Assembly (NCBI RefSeq): GCF_002019855.1
Contig: NZ_CM007717.1
Coordinates: forward strand, 3,474,645-3,538,644
Direction of reading: 5' to 3'
Length of the DNA stretch: 64,000 bases
Source: Streptomyces antibioticus
Lineage (GTDB): Bacteria; Actinomycetota; Actinomycetes; Streptomycetales; Streptomycetaceae
This document shows positions 16,657-24,834 of the stretch, piece by piece; within the stretch, counting starts at the first letter, position 1; every line of letters begins with the position of its first letter. Made by a program: the position numbers and the translations under genes. The notes beneath the pieces are model-generated. The model had not been told where the DNA came from, searched no databases, and saw only the letters and a program-made list of their open reading frames with translations.

Positions 16657-17622
16657 TCAGGTCGCCGGCTCGGACGTTCCCGCGCTCCCGGCCCCGGATC
16701 CCGTGTCGGCCGATGCGACCGGGACCGGGGACGCCGGGCCCGCGGCCACCGTGTCACCGGCGCCTCCGGCCGGGGACGGTGAGGAGTCGGAGGGCGGGTC
16801 GTCGGGCGGCGGTGTGGTCACCGGCGGCGGGGTCGGGTCGCCGCCGCCGACCGGGTTGCTCGGCCCGCCGGTGTCGACCGAGGGCGAACCGCCGCCGGGC
16901 GCCGCGCTGGGCCGGGTCGTGCCGCTGGAGCTGGGCCGTACGGCCGCCGCTCCCGAGGGCGCCGCGCTTCCGGTCGCGGCGCCGGTCCCCGAGGTGGCCC
17001 CGGGCCGGGCCGACGCGGTGCCGGAGGCGGCGGGGGTGACCCCCGGGGTGCCGGCAGCCGTACCGCCGGGCTGTCCGGCCGCCGGGGTCGCGGCGGCGCT
17101 GGGCCCCCGGGTGGGGTCGACCTCGCTGGCCGGCTTCTCGTCGCCGCCCGCTCCCGGCACGGGCACCGGCAGCCAGGGCACGGCGGCGCTGCCCGAGAGC
17201 AGGGTGACGACGATGACGACGGCGTACGCGGCGCAGGCGATGCCCACGGAGATGCCGATACGGCGGAAGGTCCGGCTGCGACGGCCGGACTCGTCGACGA
17301 AGACGGGAACGTCGGAGGCGTCCTGCCCGGCGGCCGCCGGACTCAGGGCGTCGATCTGGATCGTCACCTCGTCCGGGTCGTGGTCGCGGGTGACGGCGCC
17401 ACCGCCGGCCGGCTCCCCCCAGGGATCGGCCAGCCCCGCGGACAGGGACCCATTCGAACGTTCGTTTCCAGACACTCTGTTCGAGGCGAAACTCGTCCCG
17501 GTATCCACCGGGACATCACCCGGCCGACCGGTTCCACCCGTCGCACCGACGACCGGCACGTCCCGGGTCGAAGGAGCCGGCTCCGGCCACTCCGGTTGGG
17601 CGTCTTCCCGCCATTTCTCCAC
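16657..17622 (-). CDS. Single-pass membrane protein with Ser/Thr/Pro/Gly-rich external domain
   Basis: A 321-residue protein of no recognised family. An acidic cytoplasmic part of about 120 residues (EVTIQIDALSPAAAGQDASDVPVFVDESGRRSRTFRR) precedes one membrane helix (IGISVGIACAAYAVVIVVTLLSG). About 180 external residues follow, almost entirely Ala, Gly, Pro, Ser and Thr (PTPPPVTTPPPDDPPSDSSPSPAGG), probably a flexible wall-spanning stalk that could be glycosylated. The GTG at 17622 has GGGGGGAAG upstream; a TTG at 17640 is possible. It is on the same strand upstream of the polysaccharide synthase/acyltransferase pair, separated by 337 bp. Confidence 0.75.
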   Translation of the reverse strand: MEKWREDAQPEWPEPAPSTRDVPVVGATGGTGRPGDVPVDTGTSFASNRVSGNERSNGSLSAGLADPWGEPAGGGAVTRDHDPDEVTIQIDALSPAAAGQDASDVPVFVDESGRRSRTFRRIGISVGIACAAYAVVIVVTLLSGSAAVPWLPVPVPGAGGDEKPASEVDPTRGPSAAATPAAGQPGGTAAGTPGVTPAASGTASARPGATSGTGAATGSAAPSGAAAVRPSSSGTTRPSAAPGGGSPSVDTGGPSNPVGGGDPTPPPVTTPPPDDPPSDSSPSPAGGAGDTVAAGPASPVPVASADTGSGAGSAGTSEPAT

Positions 17623-18014
17623 GTGCGCACTTCCCCCCAAGGAACTGTTCCGGGTGCGCGTACGACCATGAGCGCACGTCGACGGAACCGGGCCCCCACC
17701 CAGTTCTCGCGCCCCATTTACCCCACTGCGCTCAGGCCGACGAATCTAGCGCAGGCATGGGCCCTGTGTTCGCGATGCGTGATTTGTTCGCCCACGTCAT
17801 GTTCATGCCTATGGCTGAAAATCGACCCTCTCTGGTTCCCGAACGTCACCCTCCCGAACCGTCGAAGCGCATCGAGTCACGGAGGGACCAGCCTCTTTCA
17901 TCGCGGCGCGGACACCGGGGGCGCGGGGACCGGAACGACGGGCGGCCGTATTACCCCTCCAGGCATGGCCGGAAACATCACCGCCGCGAAGCGCCGTCGC
18001 GGCACGGAAAACGC
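17623..18014. other. Intergenic region between membrane-protein gene and tmRNA terminator
   Basis: About 390 bp holding the presumed minus-strand promoter of the Ser/Pro-rich membrane protein gene. The stretch is less GC-biased near 17750-17830, as promoters often are here, but no clear hexamer pair was assigned. No gene was supported on either strand. Confidence 0.4.
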
Positions 18015-18050
18015 AGCAACCCCCGCCGCTCGGAAGCGACGGGGGTTGCT
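18015..18050 (-). terminator. Terminator of tmRNA gene
   Basis: AGCAACCCCCGCCGCT and its near-perfect complement around a CGGA loop, followed on the minus strand by GCGTTTTCC. It lies 17 nt past the mature 3' end of tmRNA. Confidence 0.8.
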
Positions 18051-18066
18051 GTTCACATGGGATGAG

Positions 18067-18453
18067 TGGAGATGGCGGGAATCGAACCCGCGTCCAACGG
18101 TGCAGAATCAGGGCTTCTCCGTGTGCAGTTCGCTGCGATTTTCTCGGCCCCGGTGATCACGCGAACAAGTCGCCGACGGGCCCAGTCACTGTTTGATTTC
18201 CCATCGAACCCCGTGACCGGGCTCGATGGTTTAGTCCCCTAGATTATGCCAGGATCCGGGCCGGGAACACTCCCGGGCTGACACCCAATAAGGGTCCTAC
18301 ACTCACTACCTAATTAGGCAGCGAGGGCGTAGGACTGGGAATCGCTCTTGGTGTTGGCGATTATTTTTTGCGACATATGGTTTACGAGATCATTGCCGCT
18401 TCCTCGACACGCTTCCCCTGCTTCGACAGCCGCTGTCGAAACCGATCATCCCC
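18067..18453 (-). ncRNA. ssrA: tmRNA (SsrA)
   Basis: A 387-nt tmRNA that rescues stalled ribosomes and tags their products. The acceptor stem is GGGGATG (18453-18447) pairing with CATCTCC near the 3' end. The T-arm is CGCGGGTTCGATTCCCGC. No CCA is encoded after the discriminator A, so CCA must be added. The tag reading frame at 18358-18314 encodes ANTKSDSQSYALAA and stop. The region CGGTTTCGACAGCGG near the 5' end matches the conserved tmRNA 5' domain. smpB, its protein partner, lies immediately upstream on the same strand. Confidence 0.97.
18314..18358 (-). other. tmRNA proteolysis-tag reading frame
   Basis: Inside ssrA: GCC resume codon, then 13 more codons giving ANTKSDSQSYALAA and a TAA stop. 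The ALAA end is the typical signal for ClpXP-type proteases. Confidence 0.9.
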
Positions 18454-18560
18454 ATGTTGATTTTTCAATGCGCCCACCGGTCGCCCGGTGTTGTGGCCAT
18501 CGTACGTGACCAACGCACCCACGTGCCAGCGTATTCCCGGCGGTCCGGCCCCAGGGGGGC

Positions 18561-19121
18561 CTAGGCGTGCCGCTGGCGCCGCTTGGCCGCCGCGATCGCC
18601 CGGTCCGTCTCCCGGCGGTCCTGCTTCTCCCGCAGGGTCTGCCGCTTGTCGTACTCCTTCTTGCCGCGCGCGAGCGCGATCTCGGCCTTGGCCCGGCCGT
18701 CCTTGAAGTACAGGGCGAGGGGCACGATCGTGTGACCGGTCTCCTCGGACTTCACGGACAGCTTGTCGATCTCCTCGCGGTGCAGCAGCAGCTTGCGCTT
18801 GCGGCGCGCGGAGTGGTTGGTCCAGCTTCCCTGGCTGTACTCCGGGATGTGGGCGTTGTAGAGCCACGCCTCGCCCCCGTCGATCTGGACGAACCCGTCG
18901 GCCAGCGAGGTCCGGCCCTGCCGCAGCGACTTCACCTCGGTGCCGGTGAGCACCAGGCCGGCCTCGTAGGTGTCGATGATCGCGTAGTCGTGCCGGGCCT
19001 TCTTGTTCTGGGCGACGATCTTGCGCTTGCCGCCCTTTTCGCCGTCCTTGGACGCGGACTTGGCGCCGCCCCCGCCCTGCTTGGGCTGGGACTCCTTCGG
19101 TACGTACATTCCCTTGCTCAT
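18561..19121 (-). CDS. smpB: SsrA-binding protein SmpB
   Basis: A 186-residue tmRNA partner that delivers tmRNA to stalled ribosomes. After a Lys/Gly-rich Streptomyces-type N-terminal extension of about 40 residues, the core begins [37 protein letters not shown], with [16 protein letters not shown] and [12 protein letters not shown] in the beta-barrel. The C-terminal tail [30 protein letters not shown] is the helix that occupies the empty mRNA channel. Either ATG at 19121 or ATG at 19109 (MYVPKES) could be the start. The neighbouring ssrA and smpB form a functional unit. Confidence 0.95.
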   Translation of the reverse strand: MSKGMYVPKESQPKQGGGGAKSASKDGEKGGKRKIVAQNKKARHDYAIIDTYEAGLVLTGTEVKSLRQGRTSLADGFVQIDGGEAWLYNAHIPEYSQGSWTNHSARRKRKLLLHREEIDKLSVKSEETGHTIVPLALYFKDGRAKAEIALARGKKEYDKRQTLREKQDRRETDRAIAAAKRRQRHA

Positions 19122-19194
19122 AGTGCGGCCATTTTCGCACCCGGAGGGGGCCTGGGGGAAAGCCGATTACGAGGGTTTCCGTCCGCCCGGTGTC

Positions 19195-20367
19195 TCAGGA
19201 CGCGTCGCCGAGGCCGCCGAGCACGGTCTCGGCCCGCTCCAGCACCCCGTCGGAGACCTCCAGGTCCGGGGTGATGCCCCGGCCGTCGACGGTCCGGCCC
19301 AGCGGGGTGCGGTAGTGGCCGACGGTCAGCTCGGCGACGGAGCCGTCGGGCAGCCGGCTCGGCATCTGCACCGAGCCCTTGCCGAAGGTGCGGGCGCCCA
19401 CGACGACGGCGCGGCCGCGGTCCTGGAGGGCGCCGGTGAGCAGTTCGGCCGCGCTCATGGTGCCGCCGTCGACGAGGGCGACCAGGGGCCGGGTGGTGTC
19501 GCCGCCGGACTCGGCGTGCAGGGCGCGCTGGGCGCCGTCGACGTCGTAGGTGGCGACGAGTCCGCCGTCGAGGAAGGCGGAGGCGGTGGCGGTGGCCTCG
19601 GTGACCAGACCGCCGGAGTTGCCGCGCAGGTCCAGGACGATCCCGGTGTCGGCGGGGGTCTCGCGGACGGCGCTGCGGACGGTGGCGCCGACGCCCTTGG
19701 TGAACGCGGCGATCTTGATGACGGTCGCGCGGCCGTCGAGCCGCCGGACGGTGACGGAGTCCGTGGAGAGCCTCGCCCGGCGCAGGGTCTGGCTCCACGC
19801 GCGGGTGCCGCGCTCCAGGCCGAGGGTGACGGTCGTACCGGCGGGCTTGTCGGTGGCGTCACCGCGCAGTAAGGAGACGACCTCGGTGACCGGGGTGCCG
19901 TCCACCCGGTGGCCGTCGACGCTGCGCAGCCGGTCGCCGGCGCGGATCCCTGCGGCGGCCGCGGGCGATCCGGAGCGCACCCCGGTGATCTCGATCAGGC
20001 CGCCCGCCTCGCGCCCGGCCACCAGGCCGACGCCGGTGTAGCGGCCGTCCAGGGACGCCTCGAACTCCTCGTACTCGCCCTCGGAGTAGACGGCCGCCCA
20101 GCGGTCCCCGCTGCGGCTGACGGCGCGTTCGGCGGCCTCCAGGGGCGACTTGCCGTCGGCGGCGGCCTCCGCCGCGGCCCGGGTGACGGCCTCGGCGTGT
20201 CCGGCGGGGGCGGCCGCCCCCGACCGCTCGGCGGAGTCGGCCTGCCGCAGACCGCAGGGCAGCGAGCCGGTGGCGGCACCGGCGGCCAGCACGCTCGCGA
20301 ACACCAAGGTCAGGGCGGCCCCGCGGCCGAGACGGCGGGGCTGACAGAACGGTTCACGGCCTGACAT
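19195..20367 (-). CDS. S41 family carboxy-terminal processing protease
   Basis: A 390-residue secreted or membrane-tethered serine protease. An N-terminal hydrophobic segment (AALTLVFASVLAAGAATGSLPCG) acts as signal or anchor. A PDZ domain spans about 105-185 (GVGLVAGREAGGLIEITGVRSGSPAAAAGIRAGDRLRSVDG). The S41 core has LDLRGNSGGLV, VALVDGGTMSAAELLTGALQD with the catalytic Ser and FGKGSVQ with the catalytic Lys. Such proteases trim C-termini of exported proteins. It lies between ftsX and smpB on the same strand, about 70 bp from each, an arrangement conserved in Streptomyces. Confidence 0.93.
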   Translation of the reverse strand: MSGREPFCQPRRLGRGAALTLVFASVLAAGAATGSLPCGLRQADSAERSGAAAPAGHAEAVTRAAAEAAADGKSPLEAAERAVSRSGDRWAAVYSEGEYEEFEASLDGRYTGVGLVAGREAGGLIEITGVRSGSPAAAAGIRAGDRLRSVDGHRVDGTPVTEVVSLLRGDATDKPAGTTVTLGLERGTRAWSQTLRRARLSTDSVTVRRLDGRATVIKIAAFTKGVGATVRSAVRETPADTGIVLDLRGNSGGLVTEATATASAFLDGGLVATYDVDGAQRALHAESGGDTTRPLVALVDGGTMSAAELLTGALQDRGRAVVVGARTFGKGSVQMPSRLPDGSVAELTVGHYRTPLGRTVDGRGITPDLEVSDGVLERAETVLGGLGDAS

Positions 20368-20391
20368 GGCGGTGAGTCTAGGCGAACACCA

Positions 20392-20423
20392 AGAGCCGTA
20401 CGGTCGCTTGACCGTACGACTCT
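20392..20423 (-). terminator. Terminator after ftsX
   Basis: AGAGCCGTACGGTC and its complement (one G-T pair) with a GCTT loop, 11 bp past the ftsX stop codon. It separates ftsEX from the S41 protease gene. Confidence 0.75.
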
Positions 20424-20434
20424 CGGGGCATGCG

Positions 20435-21352
20435 TCACACCTTCAGGTACTTGCGCAGCGCGAAGAACGCCGCAAGCGCGGGCATCAGCAGACTGGTCGC
20501 GAGGATCAGCGGAAGCTTCGTCAGAACGGCGTCCCAGCCGATGAAGTTGATCAGATTCAGCTTCTCGGACAGAGCCAGACCGTGGTCGATGATGAAGTAC
20601 CGGGCGATCACCAGGAATCCGCAGGCGACCGTGCCCCCGATGAGACCGGCGACGGCGGCCTCCGCGATGAACGGCGCCTGGATGTAGAAGCCGGAGGCGC
20701 CGACCAGCCGCATGATGCCGGTCTCACGCCGCCGGCTGAACGCCGAGACGCGCACGGTGTTGACGATCAGCATCAGCGCGACCACGAGCATCAGCGCCAT
20801 CACCGCCCGCGCGGCCCAGTTCATGCCGTTGAGCAGTCCGAAGAGGTTGTCGAGGATGCCCTTCTGGTCCTGCACCGACTGCACGCCGTCCCGGCCGTCG
20901 AAGGCGGTCGCGATGACCTGGTACTTCTCCGGGTCCTTCAGCTTGATCCGGTACGACTCCTGCATCTGGTCCGGCGTGAGGGAGGCGGCCAGCGGGGAGT
21001 CGCCGAACTGCTCCTTGTAGTGCTTGTACGCCTGGTCCTGCGACTCGTACGTCACCGAGTCGACCACCGACATCTTGCCGAGGTCGGACTTGATCTGCTT
21101 CTTCTGGTCCTCGGTGACCGCGCCCTTGGCGCAGTTGGGGTCCGACTCGGCGTCGCTCTTGTTGCAGAGGAACACCGAGACGTTGACCTTGTCGTACCAG
21201 TAGCCCTTCATGGTGTTCACCTGGTCGCTCATCAGCAGCGAGCCGCCGAAGAGCGCCAGGGACAGGGCGACGGAGACGATGACGGCGAAGGTCATCGTCA
21301 GGTTGCGACGGAGACCGACACCGATCTCGGAGAGTACGAACTGGGCACGCAT
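20435..21352 (-). CDS. ftsX: Cell division ABC transporter permease FtsX
   Basis: A 305-residue membrane subunit of FtsEX. A short cytoplasmic N-terminus (MRAQFVLSEIGVGLRRNLTMTF) leads into the first membrane helix. An extracellular loop of about 125 residues follows (YDKVNVSVFLCN...DRDGVQSVQDQ region), then three helices with the conserved segment VNTVRVSAFSRRRETGIMRLVGASGFYIQAPF. FtsEX controls wall hydrolases in other bacteria through this external loop, which here contains two cysteines (CNKSDAESDPNC) that could be disulfide bonded. It is 36 bp downstream of ftsE in one operon. Confidence 0.95.
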   Translation of the reverse strand: MRAQFVLSEIGVGLRRNLTMTFAVIVSVALSLALFGGSLLMSDQVNTMKGYWYDKVNVSVFLCNKSDAESDPNCAKGAVTEDQKKQIKSDLGKMSVVDSVTYESQDQAYKHYKEQFGDSPLAASLTPDQMQESYRIKLKDPEKYQVIATAFDGRDGVQSVQDQKGILDNLFGLLNGMNWAARAVMALMLVVALMLIVNTVRVSAFSRRRETGIMRLVGASGFYIQAPFIAEAAVAGLIGGTVACGFLVIARYFIIDHGLALSEKLNLINFIGWDAVLTKLPLILATSLLMPALAAFFALRKYLKV

Positions 21353-21388
21353 GGCGTGTTCTTGATGCCTTTCCGGGGACGGTCGCGG

Positions 21389-22078
21389 TCAGTGCTGGTA
21401 GCCGTAGACGCCGCGTGCCTGGTCGCGGACGAGACGGCCCTGCTCCAGCTCGATGACGCGCTTGCGCATCTGGTCCACGATGTTCTGGTCGTGCGTGGCC
21501 ATCAGGACGGTGGTGCCCGTCCGGTTGATCCGGTCGAGCAGCTTCATGATGCCGACCGAGGTCTGCGGGTCGAGGTTGCCGGTGGGCTCGTCCGCGATCA
21601 GCAGCTTGGGCCGGTTCACGAAGGCGCGCGCGATGGCCACGCGCTGCTGCTCACCACCGGACAGCTCGCCGGGCATCCGGTCCTCCTTGCCGCCGAGCCC
21701 GACGAGGTCGAGCACCTGCGGCACGGACTTGCGGATCTCGCCGCGCGACTTGCCGATGACCTCCTGCGCGAAGGCGACGTTCTCCGCCACCGTCTTGTTC
21801 GGCAGGAGCCGGAAGTCCTGGAACACCGTCCCGAGCTGGCGGCGCATCTGCGGCACCTTCCAGTTGGACAGGCGCGCGAGATCCTTGCCCAGGACGTGCA
21901 CCTGGCCGTGGCTGGTCCGCTCCTCGCGGAGCACCAGCCGCAGGAAGGTGGACTTTCCGGAACCGGAGGATCCCACGAGGAACACGAACTCGCCCTTCTC
22001 CACTTCCAGGGAGACATCCCTGAGTGCGGGGCGGGTCTGCTTGGGGTAGACCTTGGAGACGTTGTCGAATCGGATCAC
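21389..22078 (-). CDS. ftsE: Cell division ATP-binding protein FtsE
   Basis: A 229-residue ABC ATPase that pairs with FtsX. Walker A is GSSGSGKST, the Q-loop is in [14 protein letters not shown], the signature is [14 protein letters not shown], Walker B is [12 protein letters not shown], and the H-loop is VLMATHD. The GTG at 22078 gives the typical N-terminus [19 protein letters not shown]; the longer open frame is not protein-like. A clear ribosome binding site is not obvious. It heads the ftsE-ftsX operon and is divergent from the zinc-ribbon gene at 22317. Confidence 0.96.
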   Translation of the reverse strand: MIRFDNVSKVYPKQTRPALRDVSLEVEKGEFVFLVGSSGSGKSTFLRLVLREERTSHGQVHVLGKDLARLSNWKVPQMRRQLGTVFQDFRLLPNKTVAENVAFAQEVIGKSRGEIRKSVPQVLDLVGLGGKEDRMPGELSGGEQQRVAIARAFVNRPKLLIADEPTGNLDPQTSVGIMKLLDRINRTGTTVLMATHDQNIVDQMRKRVIELEQGRLVRDQARGVYGYQH

Positions 22079-22254
22079 GGGTGCACCACGGGTCGCCGGG
22101 GGTAGATGAGCGTGACCATACGCGAACCGGGTCTCCCGGCGCAGTCGCCGGGAGAGGTTGCGGGAGGGTTGTGCGTTTTTGTACGGGACTTTGTCCGTCC
22201 CGCACTCTCCGGACGGGCCGCGCGCCCTCCGCGGGAACCTGGCACAGTGGGAGG

Positions 22255-22280
22255 GGAACGTTCGCGTTCCCGCAGGCGTT
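22255..22280 (+). promoter_or_regulatory. Possible ECF-type promoter / palindrome
   Basis: GGAAC (22255-22259), a 17-nt spacer and CGTT (22277-22280) fit an extracytoplasmic-function sigma promoter and would leave a leader of about 30 nt. The same site also forms the perfect inverted repeat GGGAACG-TTCG-CGTTCCC (22254-22271), so a repressor operator is the alternative. Confidence 0.35.
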
Positions 22281-22316
22281 GTGTCGTTGTGGAACCGGTG
22301 CAAGGAGGGCGAGCGC

Positions 22317-22508
22317 ATGACGTACGACCGGCTGGTGTGCGCTAACTGCGCGGCGCCCGTGAACGAGGGGCGGTGCCCCGTGTGCCGCGCCAACCGCCAG
22401 CGGCTCCAGCAGGAGCACTTCCTGGCGGGCATGAACCCCATGGCGCTGATCGCGCTGCTGGCCGTCCTGGTGGCCGCGCTGGCCCTGCTGGCCCACCAGA
22501 CCGTGTAG
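22317..22508 (+). CDS. Small zinc-ribbon membrane protein, function unknown
   Basis: A 63-residue protein starting [27 protein letters not shown]. It has two C-x2-C knuckles (CANC and CPVC), forming one zinc ribbon, followed by an amphipathic link and one C-terminal membrane helix ([19 protein letters not shown]). The ribbon is predicted to be cytoplasmic with the tail anchored in the membrane. AAGGAGG is 8 nt upstream of the ATG at 22317, which decides the start against the longer open frame. It is divergent from ftsEX and ends at a strong bidirectional terminator. No function is recognised. Confidence 0.8.
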   Translation: MTYDRLVCANCAAPVNEGRCPVCRANRQRLQQEHFLAGMNPMALIALLAVLVAALALLAHQTV

Positions 22509-22535
22509 CACGCCCCGCCCTGGGGCCTGTGACGC

Positions 22536-22573
22536 CGAAGGGGCCCGGAGCTTCACAGCTCCGGGCCCCTTCG
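22536..22573. terminator. Bidirectional terminator, zinc-ribbon gene / LAETG protein gene
   Basis: Perfect 17-bp stem CGAAGGGGCCCGGAGCT with loop TCAC, between convergent stop codons at 22508 and 22604. Confidence 0.85.
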
Positions 22574-22603
22574 TGTGCACACGGCGTGTGCGCGCGGCTA
22601 CCG

Positions 22604-23380
22604 TCAGGCGGCCGACGCGCCGCGGCCCTCGGCGAGACGCGGCAGGACGCGGAAGGCGACACCGCCCGCGATCATCGTGGCGGCGCCGATGATCAGGAAG
22701 GTGGTCTGGCCGGCACCGGTCTCGGCCAGCTCGCCGCCGCCCTGGGCGGTGGTGTTCGAGGAGTCCGAGGTGTCGGTGAGGGCGGAGGTGCCCTCCTCCT
22801 GGGTGGAGGTGCCATCGGTGTCGGGACCGCCACCACCGGTGACGGAACCGCCGGTGGAGGAGGAGCCGCCGGTGACGGAGCCGCCGCCGTTGGTGGAACC
22901 GCCGTTGGTGGAGGAGCCGCCGTTGCTGCCCGAACCGCCGTTGCTGCCGGAGCCGCCGTTGTCACCGGAGCCGCCGTTGTTGCCGGAGCCGCCGTTGTTG
23001 CCGGAGCCGCCCGTGGTGGGCGAACCGCCGGTGGTCGGGTCGGTGGGCGTGCCGCCCGTGGTCGGGTCGGTCGGAGTGCCACCCGTGGTGGGGTCGGTGG
23101 GCGTACCGCCGGTGGTCGGGTCGGTCGGCGTACCGCCCGTCGTGGGGTCGGTTGGCGTACCGCCCGTGGTCGGGTCGTCACAGTCCGGCGTTGCGACGAT
23201 GTCGCAGGGGTCCGGGTCGCCGTCCAGCGGGCCGATCTCGACTTCTTCGGTCGAGACCAGGTTGCTGTCGCCATCGGCGGGGTCGGCCGAGGCCACGCCC
23301 GCCACCGTCAGCGAGGCGCCCGCGGCGATGATCGCGCCCGCGGCGATGCGCGCGACCCGGACGCGCGTCTTCTTGGTCAT
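22604..23380 (-). CDS. LAETG sortase-anchored surface protein with tandem peptide repeats
   Basis: A 258-residue secreted protein. A signal peptide (residues 1-32, AIIAAGASLTVAGVASA) is followed by an acidic Cys-containing segment (DPDPCDIVATPDCDDP). Next come five tandem copies of the 9-residue unit TPTDPTTGG (75-119) and Gly/Ser/Asn-rich units such as GGSGNN (about 124-165). The C-terminus is a sorting signal: LAETG (218-222), a hydrophobic helix (FLIIGAATMIAGGVAF) and a basic tail. LAXTG is the motif used by Streptomyces class E sortases, so the protein is probably linked to peptidoglycan; no sortase gene is in the window. The role is unknown, possibly a repeat-rich wall spacer. Confidence 0.85.
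   Translation of the reverse strand: MTKKTRVRVARIAAGAIIAAGASLTVAGVASADPADGDSNLVSTEEVEIGPLDGDPDPCDIVATPDCDDPTTGGTPTDPTTGGTPTDPTTGGTPTDPTTGGTPTDPTTGGTPTDPTTGGSPTTGGSGNNGGSGNNGGSGDNGGSGSNGGSGSNGGSSTNGGSTNGGGSVTGGSSSTGGSVTGGGGPDTDGTSTQEEGTSALTDTSDSSNTTAQGGGELAETGAGQTTFLIIGAATMIAGGVAFRVLPRLAEGRGASAA
22886..23011 (-). repeat. Gly/Ser/Asn-coding degenerate repeats
   Basis: Within the LAETG protein gene, degenerate 18-bp units (GGSGNN, GGSGDN, GGSGSN and variants) encode a low-complexity stalk following the TPTDPTTGG array. Confidence 0.7.
23024..23176 (-). repeat. 27-bp tandem repeat (TPTDPTTGG units)
   Basis: Five tandem 27-bp units plus a partial one code for TPTDPTTGG in the LAETG protein. The units differ mostly at silent positions. 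Copy number could vary between strains. Confidence 0.85.
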
Positions 23381-23607
23381 ATGTCTGCTACCCCCAGTAG
23401 CTGATCCGTCGATGCGGCAGCGCGTCGGGGTGGTGATCGACGGGGCGACCGAACTTCCTTCTGGATCCCCCCGGTTCACATGCGCCCCGAAAATGCGCAC
23501 GCCTTACCGCACCCTCCCGATTTTCCAGGGGCACGTCAAGCTCGTTGCGTACGCAATGTCCAAGTCAGGGGACTTTGCCCGCCGTTGAAGACGTGAATGT
23601 TACGCAA

Positions 23608-23642
23608 AAGGCAACCGCCCCTGCTCCAGGGGCGGTTGCCTT
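23608..23642 (-). terminator. Terminator of prfB
   Basis: Perfect 16-bp stem AAGGCAACCGCCCCTG with a CTC loop, followed on the minus strand by TTTTGCG, 11 bp past the prfB stop codon. Confidence 0.88.
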
Positions 23643-23652
23643 GTCGACAAAC

Positions 23653-24759
23653 CTACTTCTCCTGCTGCTTGCGCCAGCGAATCCCGGCCTCCAGGAAGCC
23701 GTCCAGCTCGCCGTTGAACACGGCCTCGGGGTTGCCGACCTCGAACTCGGTGCGCAGGTCCTTGACCATCTGGTACGGGTGCAGGACGTACGAACGCATC
23801 TGGTTGCCCCAGGAGTTGCCGCCGTCGCCCTTGAGGGCGTCCATCTTGGCCTGCTCCTCCTGGCGGCGGCGCTCGAGCAGCTTGGCCTGGAGGACGTTCA
23901 TCGCGGTGGCCTTGTTCTGGATCTGCGACCGCTCGTTCTGGCAGGAGACGACGATGCCGGTGGGCAGGTGGGTCAGGCGCACCGCGGAGTCCGTGGTGTT
24001 CACGCCCTGGCCGCCGGGACCGGACGAGCGGTACACGTCCACCCGCAGCTCGGACTCGTCGATCTCGATGTGGTCGGTCTGCTCGACCACGGGGAGGATC
24101 TCGACGCCCGCGAAGGACGTCTGGCGGCGCCCCTGGTTGTCGAAGGGCGAGATGCGCACCAGTCGGTGCGTGCCCTGCTCGACCGAGAGCGTGCCGTAGG
24201 CGTAGGGCACCTGGACGGCGAAGGTGGTCGACTTGATGCCGGCCTCCTCGGCGTACGACGTCTCGTAGACCTCGGTCTTGTAGCCGTGCTGCTCGGCCCA
24301 GCGCAGGTACATCCGCTGGAGCTTCTCGGCGAAGTCGGCGGCGTCGACGCCACCGGCCTCGGCGCGGATGTTGACCAGCGCCTCCCGGGAGTCGTACTCC
24401 CCGCTGAGCAGGGTGCGGACCTCCATCTCGTCCAGCGCCTTCTTGACGGCCGCCAGCTCGGACTCGGCCTCGGCACGGGTGTCCGGGTCGTCCTCCTCCT
24501 CGGCCATCTCGAACAGCACGGCGAGATCGTCGATCCGGCCGCGCAGCGCCTCCGCCTTCCTGACCTCCGCCTGGAGGTGGGAGAGCTTGCTGGTGATCTT
24601 CTGCGCCTCGTCCGGGTTGTCCCAGAGGGACGGCGCGGCCGCCTGCTCCTCGAGCACGGCGATGTCTGCCCTCAGCTTGTCGAGGTCCAGAACGGCCTCG
24701 ATCGACTCCATGGTCGAGGAGAGGGACTTGAGCTCTTCGGATACATCGACGACTGCCAC
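23653..24759 (-). CDS. prfB: Peptide chain release factor 2
   Basis: A 368-residue RF2 that reads UGA and UAA stop codons. The stop-recognition segment contains the RF2 tripeptide SPF ([11 protein letters not shown]). The peptidyl-hydrolysis motif GGQ is in [42 protein letters not shown]. The N-terminal helical domain is normal in length. The gene is a single uninterrupted frame: the programmed +1 frameshift site near codon 26 found in E. coli prfB is absent, so autoregulation by frameshifting does not operate here. Monocistronic with a strong terminator. Confidence 0.96.
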   Translation of the reverse strand: MAVVDVSEELKSLSSTMESIEAVLDLDKLRADIAVLEEQAAAPSLWDNPDEAQKITSKLSHLQAEVRKAEALRGRIDDLAVLFEMAEEEDDPDTRAEAESELAAVKKALDEMEVRTLLSGEYDSREALVNIRAEAGGVDAADFAEKLQRMYLRWAEQHGYKTEVYETSYAEEAGIKSTTFAVQVPYAYGTLSVEQGTHRLVRISPFDNQGRRQTSFAGVEILPVVEQTDHIEIDESELRVDVYRSSGPGGQGVNTTDSAVRLTHLPTGIVVSCQNERSQIQNKATAMNVLQAKLLERRRQEEQAKMDALKGDGGNSWGNQMRSYVLHPYQMVKDLRTEFEVGNPEAVFNGELDGFLEAGIRWRKQQEK

Positions 24760-24834
24760 ACCACCAGCGTAACGGCTCCGTCCGCCGACCAGCGCCGACG
24801 GTGGAAGGTCCCGCCCGGCCCCCTGCTCAGGGCG

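Noticed and set aside
18067..18090. A tRNA gene suggested by the T-arm-like sequence
   Set aside because: The T-arm and acceptor belong to tmRNA; the partner 5' acceptor strand lies 380 nt away with the tag frame between.
22886..23176. Possible CRISPR array because of regular spacing
   Set aside because: The units are contiguous and coding (TPTDPTTGG and GGSGNN peptides), with no spacers and no cas genes.
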